A stretch of DNA of 64,000 bases from Sphingomonas faeni (GTDB lineage Bacteria > Pseudomonadota > Alphaproteobacteria > Sphingomonadales > Sphingomonadaceae), in NCBI RefSeq assembly GCF_023195535.1, contig NZ_JALPNF010000001.1, positions 434,001-498,000 on the forward strand. The letters are read 5' to 3'. Under the pieces are notes generated by a model that was given only the letters and a program-made list of their open reading frames with translations, had not been told where the DNA came from and did not search any database. This document shows, piece after piece, positions 17,831 through 27,433 of this stretch. Position numbers and translations under genes: made by a program. Every line of letters starts with the position of its first letter. The first letter of the stretch is position 1.

Positions 17831-19672
17831 TTAGCCGGCTTTGCCGCTAGTCTCGATCCAGCGATCGATCTTCTTCTCCAGCACCGGCATCGGCAGCGCG
17901 CCGGTATCGAGCACCTGCGCATGGAAGCCGCGCGGATCGAACTTCGCGCCCAGCGCCGCCTTCGCCTTCGCCTTGGTCCGCGCGATCGTCAGCTGGCCGA
18001 TCTTGTACGCCAGCGCCTGCCCCGGAATCGCGATGTAGCGCTCGACCTCGGCGGTCGCGTCGGTCCGCGCCATCGGCGAGTTGGCGAGCATGTAGGCGAT
18101 CGCCTGGTCGCGCGTCCAACCCTTGGCATGGATGCCGCTATCAACGACCAGCCGCATCGCGCGCAGCATCTCGTCGTTCAGCCCGCCCATCCGCTGATAC
18201 GAGTCGGTTTCGACGCCGAGTTCCTTCCACAGGCTCTCCGAATACAGCGCCCAGCCCTCGACATAGGCGGTATTCCCGCCGAACCGCATGAACGCCGGCA
18301 GCGCGGTGTTCTCCTGCGCGAGGCTGATCTGGAAATGATGCCCCGGCACGCCCTCGTGCAGGAATAGCGTCTCCATCTCCCAGGTGTAGCGCGAGGGCAG
18401 GTCATAGGTGTTGTAATAGAACACGCCCGGCCGCGTCCCGTCGGGCGTGCCGCCCTGGTACGAGCCACCCGCCTCGGTCTTCTCCTTGAACGCCGGCACT
18501 GCGCGGATCTCGAGCTTGGTCTTGGGCACCAGCGAGAACTGCTCGGGGATCCGCTGATAGATCTTCGTCTCGATCGCCTGATAGCCCTCGCGGAGCTTCT
18601 CGGCCGACGCAGGCGCGAACTTCGGATCGGTCCGCAGATAGGTGAAGAACTCGGGCAACGTCCCCTTGAAGCCGACCGCCCGTTTCTGCGTCTCCATGTC
18701 CTTCAGCAGCCGCGCGACCTCGGACAGACCCAGCGAGTGGACCGCGTCCGCCGACAACGGCAGCGTCGTGTTCTGCTCGATCAGATACGCATACAGCTTC
18801 GCCCCGCCCGGAATCGCCGACAAGCCCACGCTGTCACGTGCCTTGGCGCGGTATTCGTTGGCGAGGAAATCGCGCATCCGCTGTTCGGCGGGCAGGATCA
18901 CGTCGCGGATCTGCGTGGCATAGGCGGTCCGCAACCGCACCTGGTCCGCCGCGCCGACGCTCGCCGGGAACGTCTTGAGCGGCCCCGCGAAGGTCGAGCG
19001 CTCGACGCCCTCCTTGATCAGATTGTCGAACTGGCCGATCATGTTGTCGACCACCAGCCGCGGCTGGACGATGCCGTCCTTCATTCCCTCGCGGAACAGC
19101 CCGATCGCGCGATCGAGCACCGCGGCATATTCGGCATTACGCTTCAGGTTGTTCTCGTAATCGACCAGCGTCTTGAACGGCGCGGCGCCCTGGCCTGAGG
19201 CGAAATCGGGATAGAAGGTCTGGAACCCCGAGAAATGATCCATCGGCAGGTCGCGCTGGATCTTCAGCAGGTCGGGCGCATAGCCGCGCAGCGTAATCCG
19301 CGTGTTCGTCTCGAACACGTCATACGCGATCTGGTCGACCGCGGACAATTTCGCGCGATCGATCCGCCCCAGCGCGGCGAGATCGGCCTCCGCCGCCGCC
19401 CGCTCGGCCGCAGTATACGCGTCGGTCAGATAGTCGCCGAGATGATCGGCATAGCGCAGGTCGCCGCGGAAGATAGCCGACACCGGGTTGCGCTTCAGGC
19501 TCGCCTCGTCGCTCGCGTAGAACAGCGCCTTGAGCTTCGTATCCTCGGCGCTGTCGCCGGCCTGCGCGGTCGGTGGCGGCAACGCCTGCCCGACCGCCGC
19601 GCTCGCGCCGGTTGTTGCAAGAAACGCAGCGAGCAGCAGCTTGATCGACACCGGCAAATTCCCCCACCGCAA
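17831..19672 (-). CDS. exported DUF885-family putative metallopeptidase
   Basis: A 613-residue protein with a signal peptide (SIKLLLAAFLATTGASAAVGQA). The C-terminal half has the DUF885 hallmark FLHEGVPGHHFQ (His439-His446), a zinc-site-like motif, and the typical YVEGWALYSE segment. The family is common in sphingomonads and xanthomonads, and characterised relatives are few. A periplasmic zinc-dependent peptidase is the usual inference. Context adds an M28 peptidase, S9 and M3 peptidases in the same window, but no operon link. The downstream end lies in the 301-base gap before the ROK gene. Confidence 0.88.
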   Translation of the reverse strand: MRWGNLPVSIKLLLAAFLATTGASAAVGQALPPPTAQAGDSAEDTKLKALFYASDEASLKRNPVSAIFRGDLRYADHLGDYLTDAYTAAERAAAEADLAALGRIDRAKLSAVDQIAYDVFETNTRITLRGYAPDLLKIQRDLPMDHFSGFQTFYPDFASGQGAAPFKTLVDYENNLKRNAEYAAVLDRAIGLFREGMKDGIVQPRLVVDNMIGQFDNLIKEGVERSTFAGPLKTFPASVGAADQVRLRTAYATQIRDVILPAEQRMRDFLANEYRAKARDSVGLSAIPGGAKLYAYLIEQNTTLPLSADAVHSLGLSEVARLLKDMETQKRAVGFKGTLPEFFTYLRTDPKFAPASAEKLREGYQAIETKIYQRIPEQFSLVPKTKLEIRAVPAFKEKTEAGGSYQGGTPDGTRPGVFYYNTYDLPSRYTWEMETLFLHEGVPGHHFQISLAQENTALPAFMRFGGNTAYVEGWALYSESLWKELGVETDSYQRMGGLNDEMLRAMRLVVDSGIHAKGWTRDQAIAYMLANSPMARTDATAEVERYIAIPGQALAYKIGQLTIARTKAKAKAALGAKFDPRGFHAQVLDTGALPMPVLEKKIDRWIETSGKAG

Positions 19673-19727
19673 ACACGCGGCTATCGGGGAGGATTAGGCC
19701 GGGCGTCCAACCGCTGCAAGCAACGCT

Positions 19728-20537
19728 TTACCGCGGTTTGACGAACTTCAGCGTCATCCGGTCGCTCTCGCCGATCGCCGCATATTTCGCGCGGTCGACG
19801 TCCTTCAGCGCATAGCTCGGGGGCAGCGTCCACACGCCACTCGGCCAGTCCGCGCTGTCCTTCGGGTTCGCGTTGACCTCGGACTTGCCCGCCAGCTTGA
19901 ACCCGGCCGCGGTCGCGAACCCGATCACCGAACTCGGCTTCATATAGCCGCTCTTCTCTTCGGCGGCGACGTCGCGCGCCTCGGGCAGCCGGTGTTCGAC
20001 GACCCCCAGCGTGCCGCCCGGCTTGAGCATCTTGAACATCGCCGCGAACATCGCGCGCGCCCGATCCGCGCCACCGAAGCGCCAGTTATGGACGTTGCGG
20101 AACGTCAGCACGACATCGGCGCTGCCATCGGGCACGCCCGGCTGGCCGGCCTCGGCCGGGAACGCCGCGAGCCGAACCTTGCCATATACCGCGGCGTTCT
20201 TGGCCTGCATCGCGCGCACGCCGTTGAGGCCCTTTTCCCACGGGCCCGCCGCGTAATAGGCACCGCCGCGCGCGGTCAGCGGCGCGAGGATCTCGGTATA
20301 CCAACCGCCCGACGGCCAGATCTCGACGACCGTGTCGGTCGGCTTAACCCCGAAGAACGCGAGCGTCTGCGCAGGGTGGCGATACCGGTCGCGCGCGACA
20401 TTAGCCGGCGTCCGCGTCGACCCTGCGACCGCGGCGGCGAGCGGCGCGGGTACGCGTTGCGCACTCGCCACGGTCGGTTCGCTGGCGACGAGCAAGGCTG
20501 GGGCGGCGCAAAGCATGAGACGGACAGAACGGTTCAT
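19728..20537 (-). CDS. exported class I methyltransferase-like protein
   Basis: About 269 residues from ATG 20537, which is preceded by GAAAGG at suitable spacing and opens a clear signal peptide (MNRSVRLMLCAAPALLVASE). The mature part is a class I Rossmann methyltransferase-like fold: motif I TVVEIWPSGGWYTEIL, then ADVVLTFRNVHNW (motif II region) and MLKPGGTLGVVEHR. The usual ExGxGxG is altered to EIWPSGG. Secreted relatives are widespread in Gram-negative bacteria without a known reaction. S-adenosylmethionine is not expected in the periplasm, so the protein may have another role or the signal may be a membrane anchor. Confidence 0.82.
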   Translation of the reverse strand: MNRSVRLMLCAAPALLVASEPTVASAQRVPAPLAAAVAGSTRTPANVARDRYRHPAQTLAFFGVKPTDTVVEIWPSGGWYTEILAPLTARGGAYYAAGPWEKGLNGVRAMQAKNAAVYGKVRLAAFPAEAGQPGVPDGSADVVLTFRNVHNWRFGGADRARAMFAAMFKMLKPGGTLGVVEHRLPEARDVAAEEKSGYMKPSSVIGFATAAGFKLAGKSEVNANPKDSADWPSGVWTLPPSYALKDVDRAKYAAIGESDRMTLKFVKPR

Positions 20538-20684
20538 CGTCGACCTTTCGGAATGAGCTGACCCGAGCGTGGCCCGAATGCGACCGATCCACAAGCCCAC
20601 AGCCACAGCGCCGCCCCGTCCGCGCCTGGAAAAGGACAGCAGGATTACCCATATTCTTTAAGAGGTTGAGCAAAGGACAAGGCA

Positions 20685-20945
20685 ATGGCGGGCGGCTGGA
20701 CACGCGACGGCGCGGTACAGGATCAGATCGACGACACGGTGATGGACGCCGTGCTGGCCGCGCGTGCACGCATGCCGACCGGCGACAGCGAGCCGTATTG
20801 CGCGCAGTGCGGCGACGACATCCCCGAAGGACGTCGGCTGGCGATCCTTGGCGTACGCACCTGCGTCGCCTGCCAGAGCGGTCGCGATCGCCCCGCCTCC
20901 GCCCTCTTCAACCGCCGCGGCAGCAAAGACAGCCAGCTGCGATAG
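20685..20945 (+). CDS. DksA/TraR-family C4 zinc-finger protein
   Basis: A small 86-residue protein with the TraR/DksA-type C4 zinc finger: CAQCGDDIPEGRR ... TCVACQ, two CxxC pairs 21 residues apart. The N-terminal part is a short helix (DGAVQDQIDDTVMDAVLAAR) and lacks the long coiled coil of DksA proper, so it resembles the short YbiI/TraR-type proteins. These may bind the RNA polymerase secondary channel. AAGGA lies upstream of the ATG at good spacing. It is followed directly by palindromic repeat copy 2 of family A. Confidence 0.88.
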   Translation: MAGGWTRDGAVQDQIDDTVMDAVLAARARMPTGDSEPYCAQCGDDIPEGRRLAILGVRTCVACQSGRDRPASALFNRRGSKDSQLR

Positions 20946-20958
20946 CAATATCTTTCGA

Positions 20959-21082
20959 TCCTCCCCCGCCAGGGGGAGGTGGATCGCGCAGCGAGACGGA
21001 GGGGGAGAACACGGAGCAGAAGTTGCCCCTACCTCCCCCTCCGTCTGGCAAGCGCCAGCCACCTCCCCCTGGCGGGGGAGGA
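20959..21082. repeat. palindromic intergenic repeat, family A, copy 2
   Basis: Same element as at 6701-6823: identical 24-base arms at 20959-20982 and 21059-21082, and the same internal GGATCGCGCAGCGAGACGG. The centre differs (GAACACGGAGCAG...). It lies between two plus-strand genes, after the zinc-finger gene stop, and ends 54 bases before the next start. Confidence 0.9.
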
Positions 21083-21136
21083 TCGCGTGATTTGTCGTGA
21101 CTTTACTTGGCCCAGCTTGATCGTCAGGGCAGACCC

Positions 21137-22000
21137 ATGAGCGACGTGACGCACACATCCGCCCCACAAAACGACACCCCCGATTTCGTCGTGATCGACG
21201 TCGAGACCGCCTGCTCGCGCGTCAGCAGCATCTGCCAGATCGGCATCGTCGGCTTCAAGAACGGCCGCGAGATCTTCGAATACGAGACGCTGCTCGACCC
21301 GCGCGACATATTCGAGGTCTTCAACACACGGATCCACGGCATCGCCGAGCATCACGTCGTCGGCCAGCCGACCTTTGCCGACGTCCACGCCATCGTCCAC
21401 GGCCATCTGACCGGCCGCACCACCGTCGCGCATTCCTATTTCGACAAGGGCGCACTGGCCGCCGCCTGCCGCGTCCACGATCGCGCGATGATCGAGACGA
21501 CCTGGCTCGACAGCGTCCGCGTCGCCAAGCGCGCCTGGCCCGATCTCGAAAGCCACCGCCTCGGTCTCCTCGCCCGCTATCTCGGGATCACCCACAAGCA
21601 TCACGACGCGCTCAGCGACGCGCGCGCCGCCGGCTGGGTGATCGTCAAGGCGAGCGAGCATACCGGCCTGTCGCTCGCCGACTGGCTCGCCCCGCCGCGC
21701 GTCGCCGGCCCTGCCCCGCGGGCCGCGGACGATGGCCCCCTCAAAGGCGAACGCGTCGCGATCCTCGGCGAGCCGCGCGACGGCAAGCTGGCGCACCTAG
21801 CCGCCGGGCTGGGCGCGCGCGTGATGACCGGGGTCGGCAGTTCGACGACGCTGCTGGTCGTCGCCGGCCGCGAACCGTTCGGGCGCGCGGTCCGGTCGAG
21901 TGCCGCGTTCCTGAAGGCGGAAGAACTGCGCCGCGATGGCGCACCGCTCCGGATCGTCGCGAGCGATGCGTTGCGAACGATGGCGGCGCTCCGGTCCTAA
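21137..22000 (+). CDS. DEDDh 3'-5' exonuclease with C-terminal BRCT domain
   Basis: 287 residues from ATG 21137; a TTG start 30 bases earlier is possible but less likely. The N-terminal exonuclease domain resembles the DNA polymerase III epsilon subunit and keeps all acidic residues: VVIDVETA (DxE), AHSYFDKGAL (D), and HHDALSDARAA (H and D). From about residue 200 the segment LKGERVAILGEPRDGKLAHLAAGLGARVM...TTLLVV is BRCT-like. The combination suggests a DNA-repair or single-strand processing nuclease tethered by the BRCT domain, not the replicative proofreader. No operon partner is evident. Confidence 0.88.
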   Translation: MSDVTHTSAPQNDTPDFVVIDVETACSRVSSICQIGIVGFKNGREIFEYETLLDPRDIFEVFNTRIHGIAEHHVVGQPTFADVHAIVHGHLTGRTTVAHSYFDKGALAAACRVHDRAMIETTWLDSVRVAKRAWPDLESHRLGLLARYLGITHKHHDALSDARAAGWVIVKASEHTGLSLADWLAPPRVAGPAPRAADDGPLKGERVAILGEPRDGKLAHLAAGLGARVMTGVGSSTTLLVVAGREPFGRAVRSSAAFLKAEELRRDGAPLRIVASDALRTMAALRS

Positions 22001-22030
22001 CCCGCGATGCTTCGCCGCCGCTGATCGCGC

Positions 22031-23644
22031 CTAGCGCCGTTCCGCAGCCGTCTTCGCCCGCTCGACCGCAAACGGCTCGCTGGCGTTCCAGCCGGGCCAG
22101 TTCGTCCCCTGCGCCACTTCGCGACCGAGCGCATAGGCCACGCTGCCCTCCTGTGCCGCACCGGTCATGTCCCAGCGCGCATCATATTCGTCGCAGGTCT
22201 GGTGATAGCAGCGCGCGTTGAACGCAGCGCGCTTCGCCTCACCCGCCGCGGCCCCGCCCGAGACGAGATCCCGCCCTGCGCGGAAATACACGCCCGGAAC
22301 GCCCTTCTGCGCGAACGCATAATGATCGGAGCGGTAATACCACCCGGCCTCGGTATTCTCCTCGGGCACGATCCGCAGGCCTTGCGCGCCCGCGACCCGC
22401 GCGAGATCGGCCTCCATCGGCGTGCGCCCCACGCCGATCAGCTCGAGATCGCGTGTTCGCCCGAGCACGACGTGCGGATCTAGGTTGAACTGCGCCGCGG
22501 TGGTGGCAAGCGGCAGGACCGGGTGGTCGGCATACCAGCTTGCGCCGAGCAGACCCTTCTCCTCTGCCGTCCACAGCGCGAAGACGACCGAGCGTCGCGG
22601 CCGCGGGGCCTGCGTGAACGCACGCGCGATCTCGAGCAGCGTGGCGGTGCCGGTGCCGTTGTCGATCGCGCCGTTGCGGATCCGGTCGGCGGGCGGATCG
22701 AACGCGTTCTCGCCATACGCATCCCAGTGCGCGCCATACAGGATGCTGCCCGCAGCCGGGTCGGTGCCCGGCAGGATGCCGACGATATTGTGGCTCTCGG
22801 CACGATCCAGCCGTGTGTCGACCTGCGCATCGAGCGTCGCGCCCTTCAGTTCGACAGCGTGGAAGTCGGCGCGCTGCGCAGCGATCTTGGCCGCCTTGTA
22901 GTCGATCCCGCCCTGCCGCAGCAGCCGTACGCCGATGTCGTTGCGCAAATTGCCGCGAAGGCCGAACGCCGCCGGGATCGTCCCGGTATCGAGCGCATAG
23001 CCCGGCACCGCGTCGCCATTGGCGATCTGCAGCCACGGATAGCTAGCAGGAAACGTCTCGTGGATCGTCAGGAACGCCGCGGCGCCGCGCTTCTGCGCTT
23101 CGGTCAGCTTGGTCCGCGCCGCCGGACTCGACACGCGACCGCCAAAGCCGAGATCGCGCCCAGCCTCGACGTCGGGGTCGCCCGCCAGCGCCATCACGAT
23201 CTTGCCCCGCACGTCGACGCCGCGGTACGGATCATAGCCGAGCGACGGCTCGACCACCCCGTAGCCGACGAACACGATCGGCACGCCGTCGAGCGCGGTC
23301 GTCCCGACGATCCGCGACGACGCCGCGATCTCGACACCGGGGTTCAGCTTCACCGACGTCTTGCCGAGGTGCAGCGTAAACGCCGCCTTTTCGCGGGTCC
23401 AGCGCAGCAACGGTACCCGCTGGCGATACCCACCGTCGGCCAGCGGTTGCAGCTTCAGATCCGCAAACCGGCGCGCGAGGAAATCGAGCGTGATCGGCTC
23501 GCCGATCTGCGTCGGCCCCCGTCCATGAAAGTCGTCGGCGCTGAGCGTCCGGACATCCGCCTTGATCCGCTCCGGCGACAATAGCGGAGCGGCAGGATCG
23601 GTCGCTGCGGTCAGCAGCATGAGCAGGGGCAGGATGCGGTTCAT
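22031..23644 (-). CDS. exported M28-family metallopeptidase with PA domain
   Basis: A 537-residue protein with a signal peptide (MNRILPLLMLLTAA). A protease-associated domain occupies about residues 130-250 (GVPIVFVGYGVVEP, VRGKIVMALAGDPD). The M28 zinc core follows: GAHWDAYG (His306, Asp308), GAIDNGTGTATLLE, LWTAEEKGLLG with the catalytic and ligand Glu, and DHYAFAQKGVPGVYFRAG. It acts as a di-zinc aminopeptidase on peptides in the periplasm. It is convergent with the exonuclease gene (30-base gap). The 63 bases before its start reach the putA stop, and both genes are on minus. Confidence 0.92.
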   Translation of the reverse strand: MNRILPLLMLLTAATDPAAPLLSPERIKADVRTLSADDFHGRGPTQIGEPITLDFLARRFADLKLQPLADGGYRQRVPLLRWTREKAAFTLHLGKTSVKLNPGVEIAASSRIVGTTALDGVPIVFVGYGVVEPSLGYDPYRGVDVRGKIVMALAGDPDVEAGRDLGFGGRVSSPAARTKLTEAQKRGAAAFLTIHETFPASYPWLQIANGDAVPGYALDTGTIPAAFGLRGNLRNDIGVRLLRQGGIDYKAAKIAAQRADFHAVELKGATLDAQVDTRLDRAESHNIVGILPGTDPAAGSILYGAHWDAYGENAFDPPADRIRNGAIDNGTGTATLLEIARAFTQAPRPRRSVVFALWTAEEKGLLGASWYADHPVLPLATTAAQFNLDPHVVLGRTRDLELIGVGRTPMEADLARVAGAQGLRIVPEENTEAGWYYRSDHYAFAQKGVPGVYFRAGRDLVSGGAAAGEAKRAAFNARCYHQTCDEYDARWDMTGAAQEGSVAYALGREVAQGTNWPGWNASEPFAVERAKTAAERR

Positions 23645-23707
23645 GCCGGCAGGGTGAACGGAAAACCCCGCCGGAACAAGCCGCTGTTTACGTGGCTCGG
23701 GTATCGC

Positions 23708-26700
23708 TTACGCCATGGCCATCAGGCTGGCATTGCCGCCCGCCGCGGTCGTGTTGATCGAGGTCGAGACTTCCTCGACCAGCCAGTCGAGCCGATAGCC
23801 TGCCGCTCCCGCCTGGGTCAGCACGATCGGCCCCGGCAGCGCCGCGATCGCCTGGTTCAGCGCGCGGACGCGCTCGGCATCGCCCTCGATCAGCGCGCCG
23901 GCATAAGGCCCCGCCGCCGCCCAATCCTCGACCCACCGCACGCGGGCGGCAACGCTCTTGGGAAGGTCCAGCGTCAACGCCGCCACATCGCCGACAACCA
24001 GATCGTTTCCGGACGCAAGCCCCGCCGCAAGCTGCGCGATCAGGCCCTCCCGCGTTGCCGGCAGCAGCAACACGGTGCCACGCGGATGGATCGCATAGAC
24101 GTTGGTCTCGCCGACCGGACCGGCCAGTTCCGTCACACCGCCCAGCGGCGACGCCGCCGCGCAATCCCGAACGGCCTGCGCAGCGCCAGTATCACCGCGA
24201 CCCTCGAGCCACGACGCGAACTCCGTCACCACCGGATCGCCCGAACCGGCCGCTCCGACATCCGCCCCCGTCACCAGCCGCCCGAGATACAGCGGCCCGC
24301 CTGCCTTCGGCCCGGTCCCCGACAGCCCGCGCCCGCCGAACGGCTGCACGCCGACCACCGCGCCGATCACGTTGCGGTTGATATACAGATTACCCGCCTG
24401 CACCCGCTGCGTGACGAACGCGATCGTCTCGTCGAGCCGCGTATGCAGCCCGAACGTCAGGCCGTACCCCGTCGCGTTGATCCGATCGATCAGCGTCCCC
24501 AGCTCGGCGCGCCGGAAGCGCACGACGTGCAGCACCGGCCCGAACACCTCGCGCTCCAGATCGGCGAGGTCGTCGAGTTCGATGATCGTCGGCGAGACGA
24601 ACGTCCCCTGCGTGATGTCCCCGACCGGCGCGATCTGCTCGACCGGCCGCCCCAGCGCGCGCATCCGCTCGATATGCCCCTCGATGTTCATCTTCGCCTC
24701 GGCCGAGATCACCGGGCCGATATCGGTCGCCAGCGTATCGGTCCGCCCGATCCGCAACTCACGCAGCGCGCCCTTGAGCATCGCCAGCGTCCGGTCGGCG
24801 ACGTCCTCCTGCAGGCACAGGATCCGCAGCGCCGAGCACCGTTGCCCCGCGCTATCGAACGCCGACGCGACCACGTCCGCGACCACTTGTTCGGCCAGCG
24901 CGGAGGAATCGACGATCATCGCATTCTGTCCGCCGGTCTCGGCAATCAGCGGAATCGGTGCCCCTGCCGGCGACACGCGCTTGGCGAGTTCCGCCTGGAT
25001 CAGCCGCGCGACCTCGGTCGAGCCTGTGAACATCACCCCCATCGTCTCGTGCGCCGCGACCAGCGCCGCACCGATCGCGCCGTCACCCGGCACCAGGTGC
25101 AACACGTCCGCTGGGATCCCCGCCTCATGCAGGATCGCGATACCCTGCGCGGCGATCAGCGGCGTTTCCTCCGCCGGCTTCGCCAGCACCGCATTGCCCG
25201 CGACCAGCGCCGCGGCGACCTGCCCCGCGAAGATCGCGAGCGGGAAGTTCCACGGGCTGATGCACGTCACGACGCCGAGCGGCGCCTGCTCCGCCGGCAA
25301 CAACCGCGCCTGCTGCGCATAATAGCGCAGGAAATCGATCGCCTCGCGCACCTCGGCGACCGCGTTCGCCAGCGACTTGCCCGCCTCGCGCATGACCAGC
25401 GGCAGCAATACGGGCATCCGCGCCTGCATCAGGTCCGCCGCCCGGTCGAAACACGCCGCGCGCTCCGTCACCGATACCGCAGCCCAACGCGGCGCCGCCT
25501 CTGCCGCCGTCCGCGCCAGCGCCAGCGCAGCGTCCGTTGACAGTTCGCAGACAGTCCCGACCTGGTCGCGGTGATCCGCCGGATTGAGCACAGCCCGCTC
25601 GGCGCCCTCAGTCCCCGCCCGCGCCGGCGCCAGCGCACCGCGGAACGTCTCGCTCAGCGTCGCGAGCACGGTCTCGTCGCTCGCATCGAGGCCGTCGGAA
25701 TTGCGCCGCGTCCCATACAGGTCGCGCGGCAGGGCAATCGCCGGATGCGGCGCGCCCGGCACCGGCATCGCCCGCACCGTCGCGACCGGATCCACCACCA
25801 GTTCGGCGATCGCCACCGCAGGGTCGGCGATCCGGTTGACGAACGATGAGTTCGCCCCGTTCTCGAGCAGTCGCCGGACCAGATACGCCAGCAGCGTCTC
25901 ATGCGTCCCGACCGGCGCATATATCCGGCACGGCCGGTTCAACCGATTGCCGCCAACGACCTCCTCATACAGCGGCTCGCCCATCCCGTAGAGGCACTGG
26001 AACTCGTAATCGCCGATCATGAAGTCGGGCCCGGCCATCGCGTGGATGGTCGCGAGCGTCTGCGCATTGTGCGTCGCGAACTGCGGGAACACCGCATCGC
26101 CTGCCGCGAGCAGCTTCCGCGCGCACGCGATATACGCGACGTCGGTATGCACTTTCCGCGTGTAGACCGGGAAGTCGGCGAGCCCGTCGACCTGCGCGCG
26201 CTTGATCTCCGCATCCCAATACGCGCCCTTGACCAGCCGGACCATGATCCGCCGGTCGGCACGCCGCGCGAGATCGACGATCCAGTCGAGCACGAACGGA
26301 CAGCGCTTGCCGTACGCCTGCACGACGAAGCCGAGCCCGTTCCAGCCGCTGAGATCCGGGTCGGTCGCCAGGCTTTCGAGCAGATCGAGCGACAATTCGA
26401 GGCGATCCGCCTCTTCCGCGTCGATGTTGAGGCCGATGTCGTAGCGCTTCGCCAGCAGAGCGAGCGCCTTCACGTCGGGGAGGAGCTCTGCCATCACCCG
26501 CGCCGCCTGCGACCGGGCATAGCGCGGGTGCAGCGCCGACAGCTTGATCGAGATCCCCGGCCCGCCATAAATCCCGCGCCCGGCGGATGCCTTACCGATC
26601 GCATGGATCGCCGCGACGTAATCGCCGTGATAGCGCCGCGCGTCCTCCGCGGTCGTCGCGGCCTCGCCGAGCATGTCGTAGCTGTACTGGAAGCCCTCCG

Positions 26701-27316
26701 CCTCCGGACCCTTGGCATGCTTGAGCGCCTCGGCGATCGTCTGGCCGGCGACGAACTGCTCGCCCATCATCCGCATCGCCATCGCCACCCCGCCGCGGAT
26801 CACGGGCTCGCCCGCGCGCGCGATCAGCCGGGTGAGCGCCGCACCCAGCCCCTTGTCGTCGACGCTCCCGGTCAGCTTGCCGGTCAGCGCGAGTCCCCAG
26901 GTCGCCGCATTGACGAACAACGATCGCCCCTCCGCCAGATGCGATGTCCAATCCCCGCCCGCGATCTTGTCACGGATCAACGCATCCCGCGTCTCCGCAT
27001 CCGGAATCCGCAGCATCGCCTCCGCCAGGCACATCAGCGCGACGCCCTCCTGGCTTGACAGCGCATATTCCTGAACGATCCCCTCGACCCCGCCGCCCCG
27101 CTTTTTCGCCCGCAAGGCGGTGATCAGCGAGGTCGCGGTGCGCGTCGCATCCGCCGCGGTGGCTTCGTCGAGCGTCGCCTGATCGAGCAGCGGTGCGAGG
27201 CATGCGGCTTCGGGCCGTCGATACGCGGCGGTAATCGCGCGGCGGAAATCGCTCTGCGTGCGGATCGGCGGGGCAAAATCGGCAAACAATGGCGGAAGCG
27301 AAGATGTGTGCGGCAT
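23708..27316 (-). CDS. putA: bifunctional proline dehydrogenase / L-glutamate gamma-semialdehyde dehydrogenase PutA
   Basis: About 1202 residues from ATG 27316 (MPHTSSLPPL). The N-terminal proline dehydrogenase barrel (residues about 150-480) has GISIKLSALHPRY, YDIGLNIDAEEADRLE, RLVKGAYWDAEIKRAQ and FATHNAQT. The aldehyde dehydrogenase domain follows with CISPWNFPLAIF, FTGSTEVARL, ETGGQNAMIVD and catalytic Cys at about 827 in GQRCSALR. The enzyme converts proline to glutamate with FAD and NAD. The ribbon-helix-helix domain at the N-terminus of E. coli PutA is absent, so it cannot autorepress. Control probably comes from the divergent Lrp-type gene. A C-terminal ALDH-like extension (about residues 1000-1200) is present. 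Confidence 0.95.
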   Translation of the reverse strand: MPHTSSLPPLFADFAPPIRTQSDFRRAITAAYRRPEAACLAPLLDQATLDEATAADATRTATSLITALRAKKRGGGVEGIVQEYALSSQEGVALMCLAEAMLRIPDAETRDALIRDKIAGGDWTSHLAEGRSLFVNAATWGLALTGKLTGSVDDKGLGAALTRLIARAGEPVIRGGVAMAMRMMGEQFVAGQTIAEALKHAKGPEAEGFQYSYDMLGEAATTAEDARRYHGDYVAAIHAIGKASAGRGIYGGPGISIKLSALHPRYARSQAARVMAELLPDVKALALLAKRYDIGLNIDAEEADRLELSLDLLESLATDPDLSGWNGLGFVVQAYGKRCPFVLDWIVDLARRADRRIMVRLVKGAYWDAEIKRAQVDGLADFPVYTRKVHTDVAYIACARKLLAAGDAVFPQFATHNAQTLATIHAMAGPDFMIGDYEFQCLYGMGEPLYEEVVGGNRLNRPCRIYAPVGTHETLLAYLVRRLLENGANSSFVNRIADPAVAIAELVVDPVATVRAMPVPGAPHPAIALPRDLYGTRRNSDGLDASDETVLATLSETFRGALAPARAGTEGAERAVLNPADHRDQVGTVCELSTDAALALARTAAEAAPRWAAVSVTERAACFDRAADLMQARMPVLLPLVMREAGKSLANAVAEVREAIDFLRYYAQQARLLPAEQAPLGVVTCISPWNFPLAIFAGQVAAALVAGNAVLAKPAEETPLIAAQGIAILHEAGIPADVLHLVPGDGAIGAALVAAHETMGVMFTGSTEVARLIQAELAKRVSPAGAPIPLIAETGGQNAMIVDSSALAEQVVADVVASAFDSAGQRCSALRILCLQEDVADRTLAMLKGALRELRIGRTDTLATDIGPVISAEAKMNIEGHIERMRALGRPVEQIAPVGDITQGTFVSPTIIELDDLADLEREVFGPVLHVVRFRRAELGTLIDRINATGYGLTFGLHTRLDETIAFVTQRVQAGNLYINRNVIGAVVGVQPFGGRGLSGTGPKAGGPLYLGRLVTGADVGAAGSGDPVVTEFASWLEGRGDTGAAQAVRDCAAASPLGGVTELAGPVGETNVYAIHPRGTVLLLPATREGLIAQLAAGLASGNDLVVGDVAALTLDLPKSVAARVRWVEDWAAAGPYAGALIEGDAERVRALNQAIAALPGPIVLTQAGAAGYRLDWLVEEVSTSINTTAAGGNASLMAMA

Positions 27317-27433
27317 GCGGCGAGCCTCGTCTAGAACCTGACCAGACCGTAGCATGGACGCGATTGGCGATCCGCCTTATCGGTGGCATTATATCGGTCG
27401 GTTCAACCATTTTGAGACGTCAGGAGCGGCGTA
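27317..27433. promoter_or_regulatory. divergent putA / Lrp-type regulator promoter region
   Basis: 117 bases between two divergent starts. An AT-rich stretch (GGTGGCATTATATCGG near 27381-27396, and CAACCATTTTGAGACG) is the likely site of the promoters and of regulator binding. No clean palindrome could be assigned by eye. Confidence 0.5.
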
